64,000 bases of DNA, from the NCBI RefSeq assembly GCF_018446385.1, contig NC_055988.1:164808209-164872208 (forward strand), read 5' to 3'. The stretch is from Zingiber officinale (lineage: Eukaryota > Streptophyta > Magnoliopsida > Zingiberales > Zingiberaceae). Each line of letters opens with the position of its first letter. The first letter of the stretch is position 1. The position numbers and the translations under genes were made by a program. This document shows, piece by piece, positions 1 to 11,135 of the stretch. The notes below the pieces were generated by a model. The model ran no database searches. It had not been told where the DNA came from and worked only from the letters and a program-made list of their open reading frames with translations.

Positions 1-138
1 GGTCGAACGACCTTCCATTCCATTAGCTTTTCGTTGGTCGGCGCTGGTAGGCACACGCCATTGTTTTCTCCTTGTCCTTAGGATCAAGGCTTGCTGATCA
101 TCGGCCTTAGACGCTGGGCCTTAGTCTATCTGCGCGAC

Positions 139-656
139 GCTGTCTCGCTCGGGGGGTTTATAGTTGTCGGTCCGACCCTAGAATTTAACGTCGCCGCTCG
201 ACGGTCTTCGAACCGGGGGGTTTATAGTCCCCGATCCGACTCTAGAGTTTAACGTCGCCGCTCGACAGTCTTCGAGCTGAGGAGTTTATAGTCGCCGGTC
301 CGACTCTAAAGTTTAACGTCGCCGCTCGACGGTCTTCCGGCCGAGGGGTTTATAGTCGCTGGTTCGACTCTAGAGTTTAACGACGCCGCTCGACGGTCTT
401 CCGGCCGGGGGGTTTATAGTCGCCAGTTCGACTCTAGAGTTTAACGTCGCCGCTCGACGGTCTTCCGGCCGGGAGGTTTATAGTCGCCGGTCCGACTCTA
501 GAGTTTAATGTCGTCGCTCGACGGTCTTCCGGTCGGGGGGTTTATAGTCTCCAGTTCGACTCTAGAGTTTAACGTTGCCGCTCGACGGTCTTCCGGTCGG
601 GGGGTTTATAGTCGCCGGTTCGACTCTAGAGTTTAACGTCGCCGCTCGACGGTCTT
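139..656. repeat. 64-bp tandem repeat array, 8 units (E1)
   Basis: Successive GGTCTTC landmarks lie at about 203, 267, 331, 395, 459, 523, 587 and 651, exactly 64 bp apart. Each unit has a core of GGGGTTTATAGTCGCC, TCCGACTCTAGAGTTTAACG and CGCTCGACGGTCTTC with a few substitutions. In E2 the same array lies between integrase and the antisense ORF, so it belongs to the 3' untranslated region of the element. Confidence 0.95.
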
Positions 657-856
657 CATAGAGTTTTGCTGTTTGGCAACAAATGCTCATATCCTTTATC
701 TTTTTCAATTTTTACTCCTGCAGCCAAAGGATACAGACGAACAAGGCATACATGAGATAAATGTAACAACCCGACCCATTTGGTGGCCCATTTAGCGACC
801 CTCGGGTCGTCGACCGTCGACCGTGCCGTTACTCACTAGGACTTTCCACCCGTGGC

Positions 857-1020
857 CAGTGGATTTTTGCCTCCCCAGGATTCGAACTCTAGACCTCCAG
901 GCTTAAGTACTAGAGTTTATGAATCCTGGTAGCCAAGTGAGCGGCGAGCAAGATTCATAAACTCTACTACTTAGCCTGGAGGTCTAGAGTTCGAATCCTG
1001 GGGAAGGCAAAAATCCACTG
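857..1020. repeat. Near-perfect inverted repeat, 69-bp arms, 26-bp loop
   Basis: Arm 857-925 and arm 952-1020 are reverse complements with only a few mismatches. The arms contain GGATTCGAAC and GTTCGAATCC, which match the B box of Pol III promoters. The loop reads like a D-arm fragment (TAGCCAAGTGAG). Transcription would give a long hairpin RNA. Confidence 0.85.
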
Positions 1021-2319
1021 CAAAGCATAAACTAACACTATGTACTTTAGATCAAGGGTTGTTCGTGCCACTACATAGCACAAAAAGGTCTAAACAGCAA
1101 TGCTAAATATAGGGTTGTTCTTGCCCAATGTAAAGCATAAAAAGGACCTAACCAGCAAGCTTAAGGCATGGCTGTTCCAACTAATTAAGAACCTGCTGAA
1201 GCTAAAAAGGAATCTAATTAAACCCGTTCAAAACTCAAACCTTTACCGACTAATAGAAAACACAACCGAAACTAACAGTAATGTTGTCCGTGCCCACCTC
1301 ATAACATAAGTAAACTATACCACAGCTCCAAATCAACAGTAAGGGAGGAAGCATTAAAGTAACGACATGAAGGAAACTACATGCTAATCAACAAATCTAC
1401 GCTTTCTCCTGTTCAGCTAAATGGCCGAATTGCACAGCAACCCCAAGGGAGTTACTCGTGCCCCTTTTCCTTGCATAAGATTAAATTCATCTTGCTGTAA
1501 AGTTAAAACAAACCTATGTAACAATTCACAGCTTAAACCTTTTTGTAAAACAACCAAAATCTCCAATCATGCTTCAACAGATTAGCAAGAAAGCGAGCAA
1601 AATCTTGAATCTATTCTAGGATCCCTAAACATCATAATCATCTACAACTAAAATCCGAAAACCAAACAAAGCAATTCCTCCCGGAACTGTGGCACGACAA
1701 GTGACCAAAAGGAACTAAATGCTCCTCACATTTTTTTTCTCTATATTCTTCCTTTCAACCTCACGACAGAAAACCTAAAACCAGAACAGGATACTCCACA
1801 TAATTCAATTAAGAGATGCTTAATATCAGAATTGAGAAGTCTAACTATATGCCAAATCCATTAGAACCCCTTCTCATCTTCCTATAAAAAAAACTCACGG
1901 CAGAGACCCTAAACCAACAATCTCCACAAAAAATTCGAAAACAAAAGGAATAGGAATCCGGAACTATCCTACTGCAGGTGAGTAGCGACTTACCTCTTCT
2001 TGAACACACAACCGAGAAGAGGAGCCGCTAGGGTTCGGAGAAAACTCGAGTTTCCGACTCCTCTTTGTGCCCACGGCCTCCCTCCGACGAGAAGACTTTG
2101 TATTAGTGAAGAACTCTCCAAGTTAGCCCTTCGCCGGCCGCCGGAGGTGAAACCCTAGGTTTCCTTCGTTTCCGCCCGAGAGTCGTCGCACCCCGTTCGC
2201 AAGCGAGAGAGGAGAGGAAGGGAGAAGTTTAGGTCACGGGGAAAATAATCCCTAAGTTCTCTCTTTATAACTAGGGTATTCTGTTATGGCTTAAGAATAT
2301 TTAGCTTCCCTTTTATTAC

Positions 2320-2700
2320 AAAACATTCGTTGGAACACCTGGCAAGCCGCGTTTTGACCGGGTCAGAGGTCGCGGGTTCGATTCCTCAGTCGAACCCTTT
2401 TTTCCCATTTATTTTCTGTTTCCTATTAACTATTACTTAAATAAATTTCATTCCCCTTATAATCAGCAATGCTCGCTGGAACACTTGGTCAGTCGCACGT
2501 TGCTTAAGGCTTGGCTCGTGGGTTTAAATCTCGGCTGCAACCCTTTTCTTCCTATTATTTCCTGTTATTAACTTCTACTACTTAAATACATTTCATGCTT
2601 CTTTTAATCAGCAATGCTTGCTTGGGCTCCTGGTTAGCCGAGACAACGAAAGGCTTTGCTTAGCCGGAGGTCTCCGGTTCGAACCTTGGCTAAATTTCTT
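2320..2700 (+). repeat. Three tRNA-like B-box modules
   Basis: Three diverged modules of roughly 140 bp each contain a GCTNGGAACACCTGG-like start and a B-box-like end: GGGTTCGATTCC near 2375, GGGTTTAAATCTC near 2520 and CGGTTCGAACCTTGG near 2677. Each is followed by a T- or pyrimidine-rich stretch. A similar module lies at 29230-29305 in a related LTR. They could be tRNA-derived remnants captured by this LTR family. I see no complete cloverleaf. Confidence 0.4.
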
Positions 2701-2865
2701 TATTTTTTTGCAACTTCTTTCGTTTAGTAAAAATACCAAACGACCTCCAAAAATTGCATAAAAATACTCTAAAAATTTCTAAAAATCTCTAGAATATTTC
2801 TAAAGTATTTCTAAATATTTTTAACCACTATTAGAACTCCAAATGAGGAAATTTGGGTCGTTACA

Positions 2866-3976
2866 GGAATTGCACCTCCCGTATGTGGACAGCCTCTAGA
2901 AGTTTCTCAACTTCAGCTCGGATGATGACATTTTGTTCGGCGCTGAAGTCCCTCTTCCTTTGCTTCACCAGCCGAGCGTCCAGCCAGACGTGGAGTTCAT
3001 GCTGCGCTACGCTCGATGAGACCCCTGGCAGCTCGTGGGTCGACCAGGCGAAGACGTCGCAGTTTTGCTGGAGACATCTGATCAGTTTCTCCTTCTAGCT
3101 CGGCTCCAGGTCGGATGCAACAAACGTATTGGCATCCGGTCGGACAAAGTGGATCTTTACCTCCTCCTTTTCTTCATAAACTAAAGAAGGTGGCTTTTCG
3201 GTTATAGCATTTACCTCGACGCGTGGTGCCTTCCGGGCGGCCTTGGCTTCGGATCGGATTATCTCTATATAACAGCACCGGGCCGCTAGCTGATCACCTC
3301 GGACTTCTCCCACCTGATCTTCCACGGGGAATTTCACCTTTTGGCAAAAGGTGGAGACGACTGCTCGGAACTCGTTGAGAGTCGATCGCCCCAAGATCAC
3401 ATTGTACGCGGAGGGAGTGTCGACTACAATGAAGTTAGCAGTCCGCGTTCTTCTGAGCGGCTCCTCTCCCAGTGAGATAGCTAGTCAAACCTGTCCGACC
3501 GGTAAAACTTCATTATCGGTGAACCCGTAGAGGGGGGTTGTCATCGGTAGCAACTCGGCTCAGTCGATTTGCAATTGGTCGAAGGCCTTCCGGAAGATTA
3601 TGTTGACCGAGCTGCCTATATCAATAAAGATGCGGTGAATAGTATAGTTAGCTATTACCGCTCGGATGATGAGGGCGTCATCATGCGGGACTTTGACTCC
3701 CTCGAGGTCCTTAGGCCCAAAGCTGATCTCGGGCCCGTTTGCCCCCTCCTAACTGCAACCCATCGTATAGATCGTAAGTTGCCTTGCATGCGCCTCCCTT
3801 GCCCTGTTGGAGTCACCTCCGGTTGACCCTCTGGCGATGATGTTGATTTCACCCCTCGACACATTGCCTCTATTCTCCTCCTCCTGAGCGGATGGTCGGG
3901 GTCGTTCATACGATGCCCGAGGAATGGCCTTGTGCTGCTGGTTATGTTTTTGCTCGGGAGATCTCCTTTCTGTACG
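2866..3976 (-). pseudogene. E1 pol fragment: protease and N-terminal RT linker
   Basis: Read on the minus strand from about 3970 to 2866, the region matches E2 24210-25390: a retropepsin-like block, a GRSTLNEFRAVVSTFCQK linker, then the start of RT (RKRDFSAEQN, EVEKLLEA). The protease active site, FIDTGSS in E2, reads FIDIGSS here (codon about 3605), so the Asp-Thr-Gly triplet is lost. The RT stops at the edge of the solo LTR before any catalytic motif. Non-functional. Confidence 0.8.
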
Positions 3977-5228
3977 TCACCCAGAACTATGGTGTTGATG
4001 TCGTTGATTCGGCGAAGGTGATCGACGGTGATAGCTCCTTGGCATAGGATGAGCGATTGGGGGGAGGCTCCGACAGTCGGGGGTGTTGTGAGTTGCTGAC
4101 TGATGGAGCGAACAAAACATGGGAGTCCATACCTTCCCTTTCGGTTTAGGCCGATCGGCCGCTACTTGTTGGACGATGTGCGGCCTCTGATGAGGACGGG
4201 CTACCTCTGCGCGGGGTCCTCTCGGTGGTTGATAATTGGAAGGCGGTTTCCGCTCGACATGAGCTGGTGGCTCGGATCGTGCTTCCTTTTTCCTCGCCAT
4301 CTGAGCTTCCTCCACGTTGATGTACTCGTTGGCCTTGTTCAACATGTGGTCGTAGCTGCGAGGCGGCTTTCTGATGAGCGAACGGAAGAAATCACCGTCC
4401 ACAAGCCCTTGTGTGAACGCGTTCATCATAGTTTCTGAAGTGACCGTCGGGATATCCATGGCCACCTGGTTGAAACGTTGGATGTAGGCTCGGAGCGACT
4501 CCTTCGAGCCATGTTTGATGGCGAACAGACTGACGCTGGTCTTCTGGTAGCGCCTACTGCTCGCAAAGTGATGGAGGAAGGTCGTGTGAAACTCTTTGAA
4601 GCTCGTGATGGATCCGTTCGGTAGCCTCTGGAACCATCATTGTGCCGATCCAGAAAGGGTGGTGAGGAACACCCGACACTTCACACCATTTGTATATTGA
4701 TGCAAAGTGGCTGTGTTGTCGAACTTACCCAGATGGTCGTCCGGGTCGATGGTCCCGTTGTATTCCCCAATCGCCGGGGGCGCGTAATGCCTTGGTAGCG
4801 GGTCGCGCAGGATGGCCTCGGAGAACTGCCTATTGATCCGCTCGGGGGGGGGGGGGCAAGTCTGTCCGTGGCGCCTTGCCCTTTCTTGCATCACGGAGGG
4901 GTGCCTCATCGGACGAAGGGCCCCGGTCAAGGTTGGCTTGCGCGACTTCCGAGGGCGTTTGGAATAGAGCCCTATGGAAAGGTATAAGGGCGGGTCGTGC
5001 TTCCATCTGAGTGCCAGTCGGACCTTTGTTTTGCCCCCATATCTAGAGCTGTTCCTGTCGATCCTCTGGGGCTGCCTTGCCGCCTGACGCGGAAGTCGCC
5101 TGCTGTGCTATTTGCTCGGTTTGAGCTTTCTGTTGTTGCTCCACAATCTTTGCTGCTCACGCTTGGATGAGTGTGTCGAGCTCTTCAGGGGAGAGTGTCA
5201 CCATGAGTTGGCGTCCAGCTTCTTCCAT
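3977..5228 (-). pseudogene. E1 gag (Retrotrans_gag), broken
   Basis: The ATG at 5226-5228 begins MEEAGRQL, as in E2 gag at 40213. The capsid-like block contains ESLRAYIQRFNQVAMDIPTV and MMNAFTQGL, typical of the Retrotrans_gag domain. The C-terminal part has a Cys/His cluster (FCSLHQSATHNTPDC). A TGA at about 4634-4636 replaces the Arg codon that E2 keeps in SAQRWFRRL. Further stops or frameshifts separate the pieces at 4972-5160. Role if intact: the structural protein of virus-like particles. Confidence 0.85.
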
Positions 5229-5249
5229 CTTCTCTGCTCAGATTCAGGT

Positions 5250-5271
5250 GCGTTCCCACAGACGACGCCAA
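5250..5271 (-). other. E1 primer binding site
   Basis: On the minus strand the bases next to the LTR read TTGGCGTCGTCTGTGGGAAC. This resembles the TGGCGCCGT site (tRNA-Asp) reported for several plant gypsy lineages. The match is inferred from memory. Its place between the LTR and gag is seen directly and is repeated in E2. Confidence 0.6.
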
Positions 5272-5273
5272 TT

Positions 5274-5320
5274 TGATCCTGTCCGAGCGCTGAGTCGATG
5301 GACACTGGGGACATGTCGCT
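5274..5320 (-). mobile_element. E1 5' LTR stub
   Basis: The stub begins TGATCCTGTCCGAGCGCTGA like the E2 LTRs but is cut after about 47 bp. It is then joined directly to LTR sequence of the same family in the opposite orientation, giving a head-to-head LTR junction. Confidence 0.75.
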
Positions 5321-6416
5321 TGGACAAACTCATAGTCTAGTCAGTCGGACTTAGCGCCTCCTTCGACTAGACTTGAGGGGGAGACATGTGATCCGGTGGT
5401 AAGGATGGGGGACCCTGCTCGTGTAACACCCACGAAATTATAAGATAAGTATATGAGTGTTATTTGCTTTAGAGCATAAAAGTAAGAAGAATCAAAAGAA
5501 AAAGAAATAAGATAAATAAAAAGAGAGGTGAAGGTTTGAACCTTGGACCTCTCACAAAGGATAGAAATAAAATTGTATGATAACCACTAGGATAATGAAT
5601 AACATATGAATGGAAAATGATGGGAATTGTAGTTAAAGGTGAGGATATAATTAAGTAAGGGAACAAGAGAAAATCAAGTAGCTTTCTTCCTCTTGTTTAC
5701 CTCTTGGTTAAGAAAAGGAATAAGCAAAAGACAAGTTGTCTTTTCTTTTTTTTTTTTCTCTTTTCTCTCTATTTTTGTGGGAATTAAGAGAGTGAGGATG
5801 AGAAGAATTAAGGGAGATGAATGGGGACATACTCTCATTAGGAAAGGATATAAATGAATTAAAGAGAAAGGGAAGCAAAGTTCATCTTTGTTTCTTCCAC
5901 CCACTTAGCATAAAAAGGAAAGAGAGGAAAGGATTTCATTTTCTTCCTTCTTCCTCACCATTGCCGAAACTAGAGCTCTCCTCCCTTATCTCCAAAAGCC
6001 AAGTTTAGGTTTTCTCTCTAAGAGAAAACTAAATTTCAAGAAGGAGCCTTCAAGGTGTACCCTTCCAAGCAAGAGAAATCAAAAGGAGTGCTAGAAGAAG
6101 AAGCTCTCTTCTTCCTCTTCACCAAGGGTACCATTTCTTTAAGGATCAACAAGTGAACACTAGGTAAGCTTCCCCTCACCTGTGGTACAATAGCTCATAT
6201 GATTTTCATGAAGATAGATTGCTTAAAAACCTAGGGTTGCTTCATGGAAATTTCGGCCAAGACAAAAGGAAGAGTCTAAGAAATTTTAAACTAGATATGC
6301 TTATTATATTTCTTGTGACATGTATCTTATGTAGAAGGTTAATCTAATGTTTCCATGCTAGAATGATTAATTAGAACTTAGATCCATGAACCTTAGACTC
6401 TCGGCCAAGCATGAAC

Positions 6417-9094
6417 TGTTAGAGTATATACTAAAAGCCTAGCTTTCGGTATAAACATTTATCTAGAAATAAGAATCACATTGGTCAAATGCCTACATTT
6501 GTGATAAATGTAGTTGTTCAATTAATTTATATTGTAGATAACATGGTGTGTGGTGTCACACACAGAAGATCATGTTATAAGTACCTTATAAATTATAAAC
6601 AGTAGCTCACGACCATGATGGAAAGGAACAAACCATTGGAAGGTCGTAGTATAATTAGGTGTTAGTTTATCTTAACTATATAATTACACTAGTACACTAA
6701 GAGTGTATTGAGTAGGACCATTAGAGGTCGTTTCTTTTATACTGACTTTATAAAGGGACAAAGACCTCAGTTATTATGGAAGTGTGTGCTCTTAATCCTA
6801 ATATAATAACAAGCACATATATTTGATATTGATTTCTTTAATTTATCAATGGGTGAGATTTAGTTCGATGAATCAATAAGCCCGATAAGTTGGGAAATGA
6901 TATCACTTATAGTGTGTGTTGTTGATTATAGAAGGAAACTGTGTCCTAATAATCTAGGTTGAGAATGTCCCCAAGAGGAGCTCATAAGGATTGTCATGTT
7001 AAACCCTGCAGGTGGACTTAGTCCGACATGACGATGAAGTTGAGTGGTACTACTTTTGGAGCTAGATATTAATTAAGTGAGTTGTCAGTAACTTACTTAA
7101 TTAGTGGACATTTGTTATCTTAAACACAGGGAGACTAACACACTCATAATAAGAAGGAGCCCAAAATGTAATTTGGGATTGGTGCGGTAGTTCAATAATA
7201 GTTCTTTAGTGGAATGAATTATTATTGATGAAATTAAGTTGTGCGTTCGGGGCGAACACGGGATGCTTAATTTCATCGGTAGACCAAAACCAATTCCTCT
7301 TCTCGGTCCCTATCGTAGCCTCTAGTATATAGAGATTTATACTCACCGCATACCCACCTTCTTACCCATCCAATGGGGCCGGCCAAGCTAGCTTGGAACC
7401 CAAGCTAGGGTCGGCCAATATCAAGTGGATGAGTCATGTAGGTGGTCGGCCAAAGCTTGGGTCCCAAGCTTAGGTGGCCGGCCACTAGAATATTAAAAAT
7501 GATTTTTATTAAAATTATTTCTTATGTGGATATCATGATTTTAAAAGAGAGTTTAAAAATTAAAAATTTCCTTTTATAGCTTTCTACAAAAGATTAAGAG
7601 AAGAGATTAATCTCTTTCCTTATTTGTAGTTTAAAAGGATGGTTTTAATTTTTGGTAAAAACTTTCCTTATTTGTAAATCATCTACATGTTTAAAAGAGA
7701 GTTTAAAATTTGAAATCTTTCCTTATTTGTTGATTAAAGGAGGATTTTAAATTTTAAGAAAACTTTCCTTTTTAATCATGTTCATAATTTAAAAGAGAGT
7801 TTAAAATTAAATATTCTCTTTTATAAGTTTCTACAAAAGATTAAGAAAAGATTTGATATCTTTCCTTATTTGTAGATTAAAAGAGATTTTAATTTTTAGA
7901 GATAACTTTCTTTTTATCCACATGTTTAAAAGAAAGATTTTAATTTATTAAATTTCCTTTTTATAAACCAATCATAAAGGGATAAAAATTATTGGAGAAT
8001 TTTTTTAAAAAAAAAATTCTGGAGACAAATTAGGAAGTTTTAATTAATTAAAACTCTCCTTGTTTGTAGCTTTCATATGGCCGGCCAAATAAAATTGAGA
8101 AAGAATTTTATTTTTAATTAAATAAATTTTCCTTTTCAATGGCAAAAGAATTAAGGAAGTTTTTATTAAAATTTCCTTATTTGCCAAGATCAAAGATTAT
8201 AAAAGAGGGGGTAGAGGAGGCTTCAAGGCTAACGATTCTATTCTATTTTTCTCCCTCTTTTCCTTGGTGGTGTGGCCAGCTCTTCCTTCTTATCTTCTTC
8301 TTCTCTTTGTGGCCGAACCTCTTCATGCTCATGGAGTTTTAATTGGTGGCCGGATCTAGCTTGAGGAAGAAGGAGAGAAAGCTTATATCCCTTGGAGCTT
8401 GGTTGGTGGAAAAGATCTTCATCTTTTGGAAGCTTTGTGCTTGGCCGAAATTTGAAGAAAGGAGAAGGTGCTTTGGTGGTTTCTCATCTCGGAAGATCGT
8501 TGCCCACACAACGTCCGAGGTTAGAAGAGGAATACGGTAGAAGATCAAGAGGTCTTTCTAAAAGGTATAACTAGTAATTTTTCTTTCCGCATCATACTAG
8601 TTATTTTTGGAAATAATACCAAATACAAGAGGCATGCGATTCTAGTATTTCGAATATGTTTTTCGATGTTGTATTCTTTTGTTTTGTTTTTTTTTCCCTT
8701 GTGATTTGATTGTTCTTTTCGGTTAACCTAAAGTTATTTTAGGAAATTAAATATTAGCTTTCCATAAAAGGTTTTGTCTAGTCGGTGGTGGTTGCTCCCA
8801 TATCCAAGAAGGCCATGTGCCTCGCCACGTCAGTACTGGGAACCAATTATGGAAATTAATATTTAATGGAATTAATAACTTAAGGTGATTTGGGTCAAAC
8901 GTGTTAAGTTCCGCAGGAGACCCAAGTCAAAACCTAAAAGAACGAATAGATTAAGTTTTGGATCAAACGTGTTAAGTTCCGCAGGCGACCAAAATTTATT
9001 TTAAAAGAACACATGGTAGCTAGGAAAAGGTTTAGACCTTTGTACAAAATTTTTGTACAGTGGAACCTCTAGGTTTTCCGAGTAGCAACCAACA
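6417..9094. mobile_element. 2.7-kb LTR-like insertion, TSD TGAAC
   Basis: It starts TGTTAGAGTATATAC, ends AGCAACCAACA, and is flanked by TGAAC at 6412-6416 and 9095-9099. It has no retroviral coding domains. It contains GGCCGGCCA-rich segments at 7375-7490 and a duplicated block around GTGTTAAGTTCCGCAGG (about 8898 and 8968). The segment 8780-8850 resembles 19085-19160 in the gag-only copia element. Probably a solo LTR of a long-LTR copia family. Confidence 0.75.
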
Positions 9095-9114
9095 TGAACA
9101 AGAGGACTAGGTAA

Positions 9115-10270
9115 GTTTAAGACTCAAACTAAACATGCTCCCTTGTTCTTGTGTTATGTACCCTATGATAATGGTGTTGTTAACTTTTTCTCTTACTTGT
9201 ATGTTGATTGAAACTCCATTTTCATGCTCATGAATATTCGGCCATGGAAGAACTAAAGGCCTAGGAGAGCTTTAAACCTAAAACTAAGCATGCTATGATT
9301 TTTCCTAAGACAAGATATGAAGCTAAAATGTTGTGCCCATGATCGTATGTTGGTTTGAACTCTATTTCATGCTTATGAAGATTCGGCCATGTTGAGATTT
9401 GAGGCCTAGGAAAGTTTAAAACAAGTCTAAGATGCTCATGACCTTCTTGATGAAATGATATGAAACTAGTTTGATGTTCTTATGTTTGCTTGTTACATAG
9501 AAATTTGGTTACATATAACTTTCTGCCACACAAAGTTTTAAGGCTAGGATGCTTAGATTTTAAACTAAGTTTACTCATGTTGTTTCTTGTAATGATGCCA
9601 TGAAAATTGCGTAGGGTTTCCATGCTTTTAGGCCACATGAAAAACAAATCTATGCCTCACATGTTTCGGCCACTATTGATCTAAAGGCCTAGGGAAACTT
9701 AGAACCCAACTTAGATATGCTCATGATGTTTCTTGTAATAAATGCTATGAAATGTGTTTGTGGTTTCCATGCTCTTATGCCACTAGAAACCTAGTTTCCA
9801 TGCTTAACATGTTTCGGCCACCTTAAATTAATGGGCTTAGGAAGTTTGGAACTTGAACCAAATGTGCTTATGATGTTCCTCAAGAAATGTGTAGGATATT
9901 GGCTTAAGGTTCAACACTTTCATGCTACTTGTAACCTAGAATGAGGCTTGCTAGGGTTCGGCCATGATAAAGGAACTTAGAACCCAAACTAAACATGCTC
10001 AAGTTGTTCCTTATGAAATATGATATGATATGAGTTTAGGGTTTACATGTTTGCATGTTGCTTAGAACTTGTTTGCTCTTCATGAAGGTTTCGGACATGA
10101 AAGAATTAGAAACCTAGGAGGGCTTAAAATTTAGGTTAACATGCTTATGATCTTTCTTATGATAGGATGTGAAGTTATCATGAGATTATTATGTTTGTAT
10201 GTTGTCTAGAGTTCATGTCCCTACTCTTGAACTTTCGGCCATAATAGGTTTAGTGACCTAGATGTGCCTC
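9115..10270 (+). repeat. Diverged tandem repeats, about 110-140 bp per unit
   Basis: At least seven units recur with the order TCGGCCA, AAAGGCCTAGG, AACTTA or AAACTAA, ATGCTCATGATGTT, TTTCATGCTTATG. Two more units lie at 6310-6415 on the other side of the nested insertion. Identity between units is low, so the array is old. It is part of the host LTR 5422-11542. Confidence 0.7.
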
Positions 10271-11135
10271 ACATGCTATGTTATGAATTAAGAGATGTTA
10301 TTTAATGATTTCATGTATGATTATGACTTTCTATGATAGGTGATATGCTCATTTATGTATACTTATGATCCATGTATGATAATGTCCATTATGATGTGCT
10401 ATGTGCCCAAATTATGCATGCTTTATGATATGATAAATGGCATGTTCATTATGTATGCTTATGATCCATGCATGTGCTGTATGCCCAAATATGCACGCTT
10501 TATGATATGATCAATGACATGTTCATTATGTATGCTTATGATCCATGCATGTGCTGTGTGCTCAAATATGCATGTTTTATGATATGTTAAGAAATATGAT
10601 ATGCATGAAATGATAAGAACTATGATATGTATGACATGCTACTTTACTTTATGTATGGCTTGTACCAAGGGTGGGCTCCATAAGCGCCCCGGGGTCAATG
10701 GACTAAGAAACGGGCCTCGTTAGGGATGGGCTCCTAAGTGCCCCTAGGTCGATGGACTAAGAAACGGGCCTAGTATGTATGCCTTGTAGGGTTCAAGACT
10801 TGCTACCTTGGACCTACATAGGACGCACGCATTTATGTATGTGGTACAAGCCGGGGCCCTAATCATGTTGAGATTATGTTTAAGTATGTATATTATAAGT
10901 TTTCAAAAGACATGTTGCATATGTTTCATGATACATGTTTAGGAATTCACCTTGCATATACTTTATGATTATGCCATGATATTTATGATGATGTTATGCT
11001 ATGTCAGGATACATTTGATGTTCATGTTAGAATATGCCATGATACTTTATGATGATTATGTTACGATATGCCATGATATGCTGCTTGATATGATAAATTT
11101 GTCTCCATGCATTTTGACTTGTGATTTTGATATGC
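10270..11135 (+). repeat. ATG/CAT-rich degenerate repeats
   Basis: The stretch is dominated by TATGATATG, CATGTTCATTATGTATGC and TTATGATCCATGCATG variants. A clear direct repeat of about 95 bp lies at 10435-10525 and 10520-10580. No gene is seen. Confidence 0.65.

Larger units (their letters stand above)
762..2865 (-). mobile_element. Long solo LTR, TGTAAC family, inside E1
   Basis: The element starts TGTAACAACCCGAC and ends GGGTCGTTACA, so its termini are inverted and have the TG...CA form of an LTR. It has no coding capacity. The reverse-complement start, with its AT-rich runs of AAATATTT type, resembles the right end of the 25394-29422 element, so I orient it on the minus strand. The ends recall long LTRs of plant Tekay/Del-type chromoviruses (from memory, not checked). 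No 5-bp target duplication is visible (left ATAAA, right GGAAT), and 2.9 kb of E1 is missing at the site. Confidence 0.65.
1..5320 (-). mobile_element. E1: truncated Tat-type Ty3/gypsy retrotransposon
   Basis: In minus-strand order the element shows an LTR stub (5274-5320), a primer binding site, gag, protease and the start of RT, then (after a gap) a 64-bp tandem array. It closely matches E2 (12671-41175) block by block, which shows that about 2.9 kb (RT core, RNase H, integrase) is missing where the solo LTR at 762-2865 now lies. The first 138 bases are untranslated internal sequence beyond the array. The element runs off the left edge of the window and every coding block carries stops, so it is a dead copy. 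Confidence 0.85.

Noticed and set aside
1100..1309. 69-codon frame and other short frames at 1-2.8 kb
   Set aside because: They lie inside a non-coding LTR and have no family resemblance.
8139..8574. Possible host gene with frames on both strands
   Set aside because: It lies within the 6417-9094 insertion, has no domain, and neighbouring sequence is AT-rich LTR.
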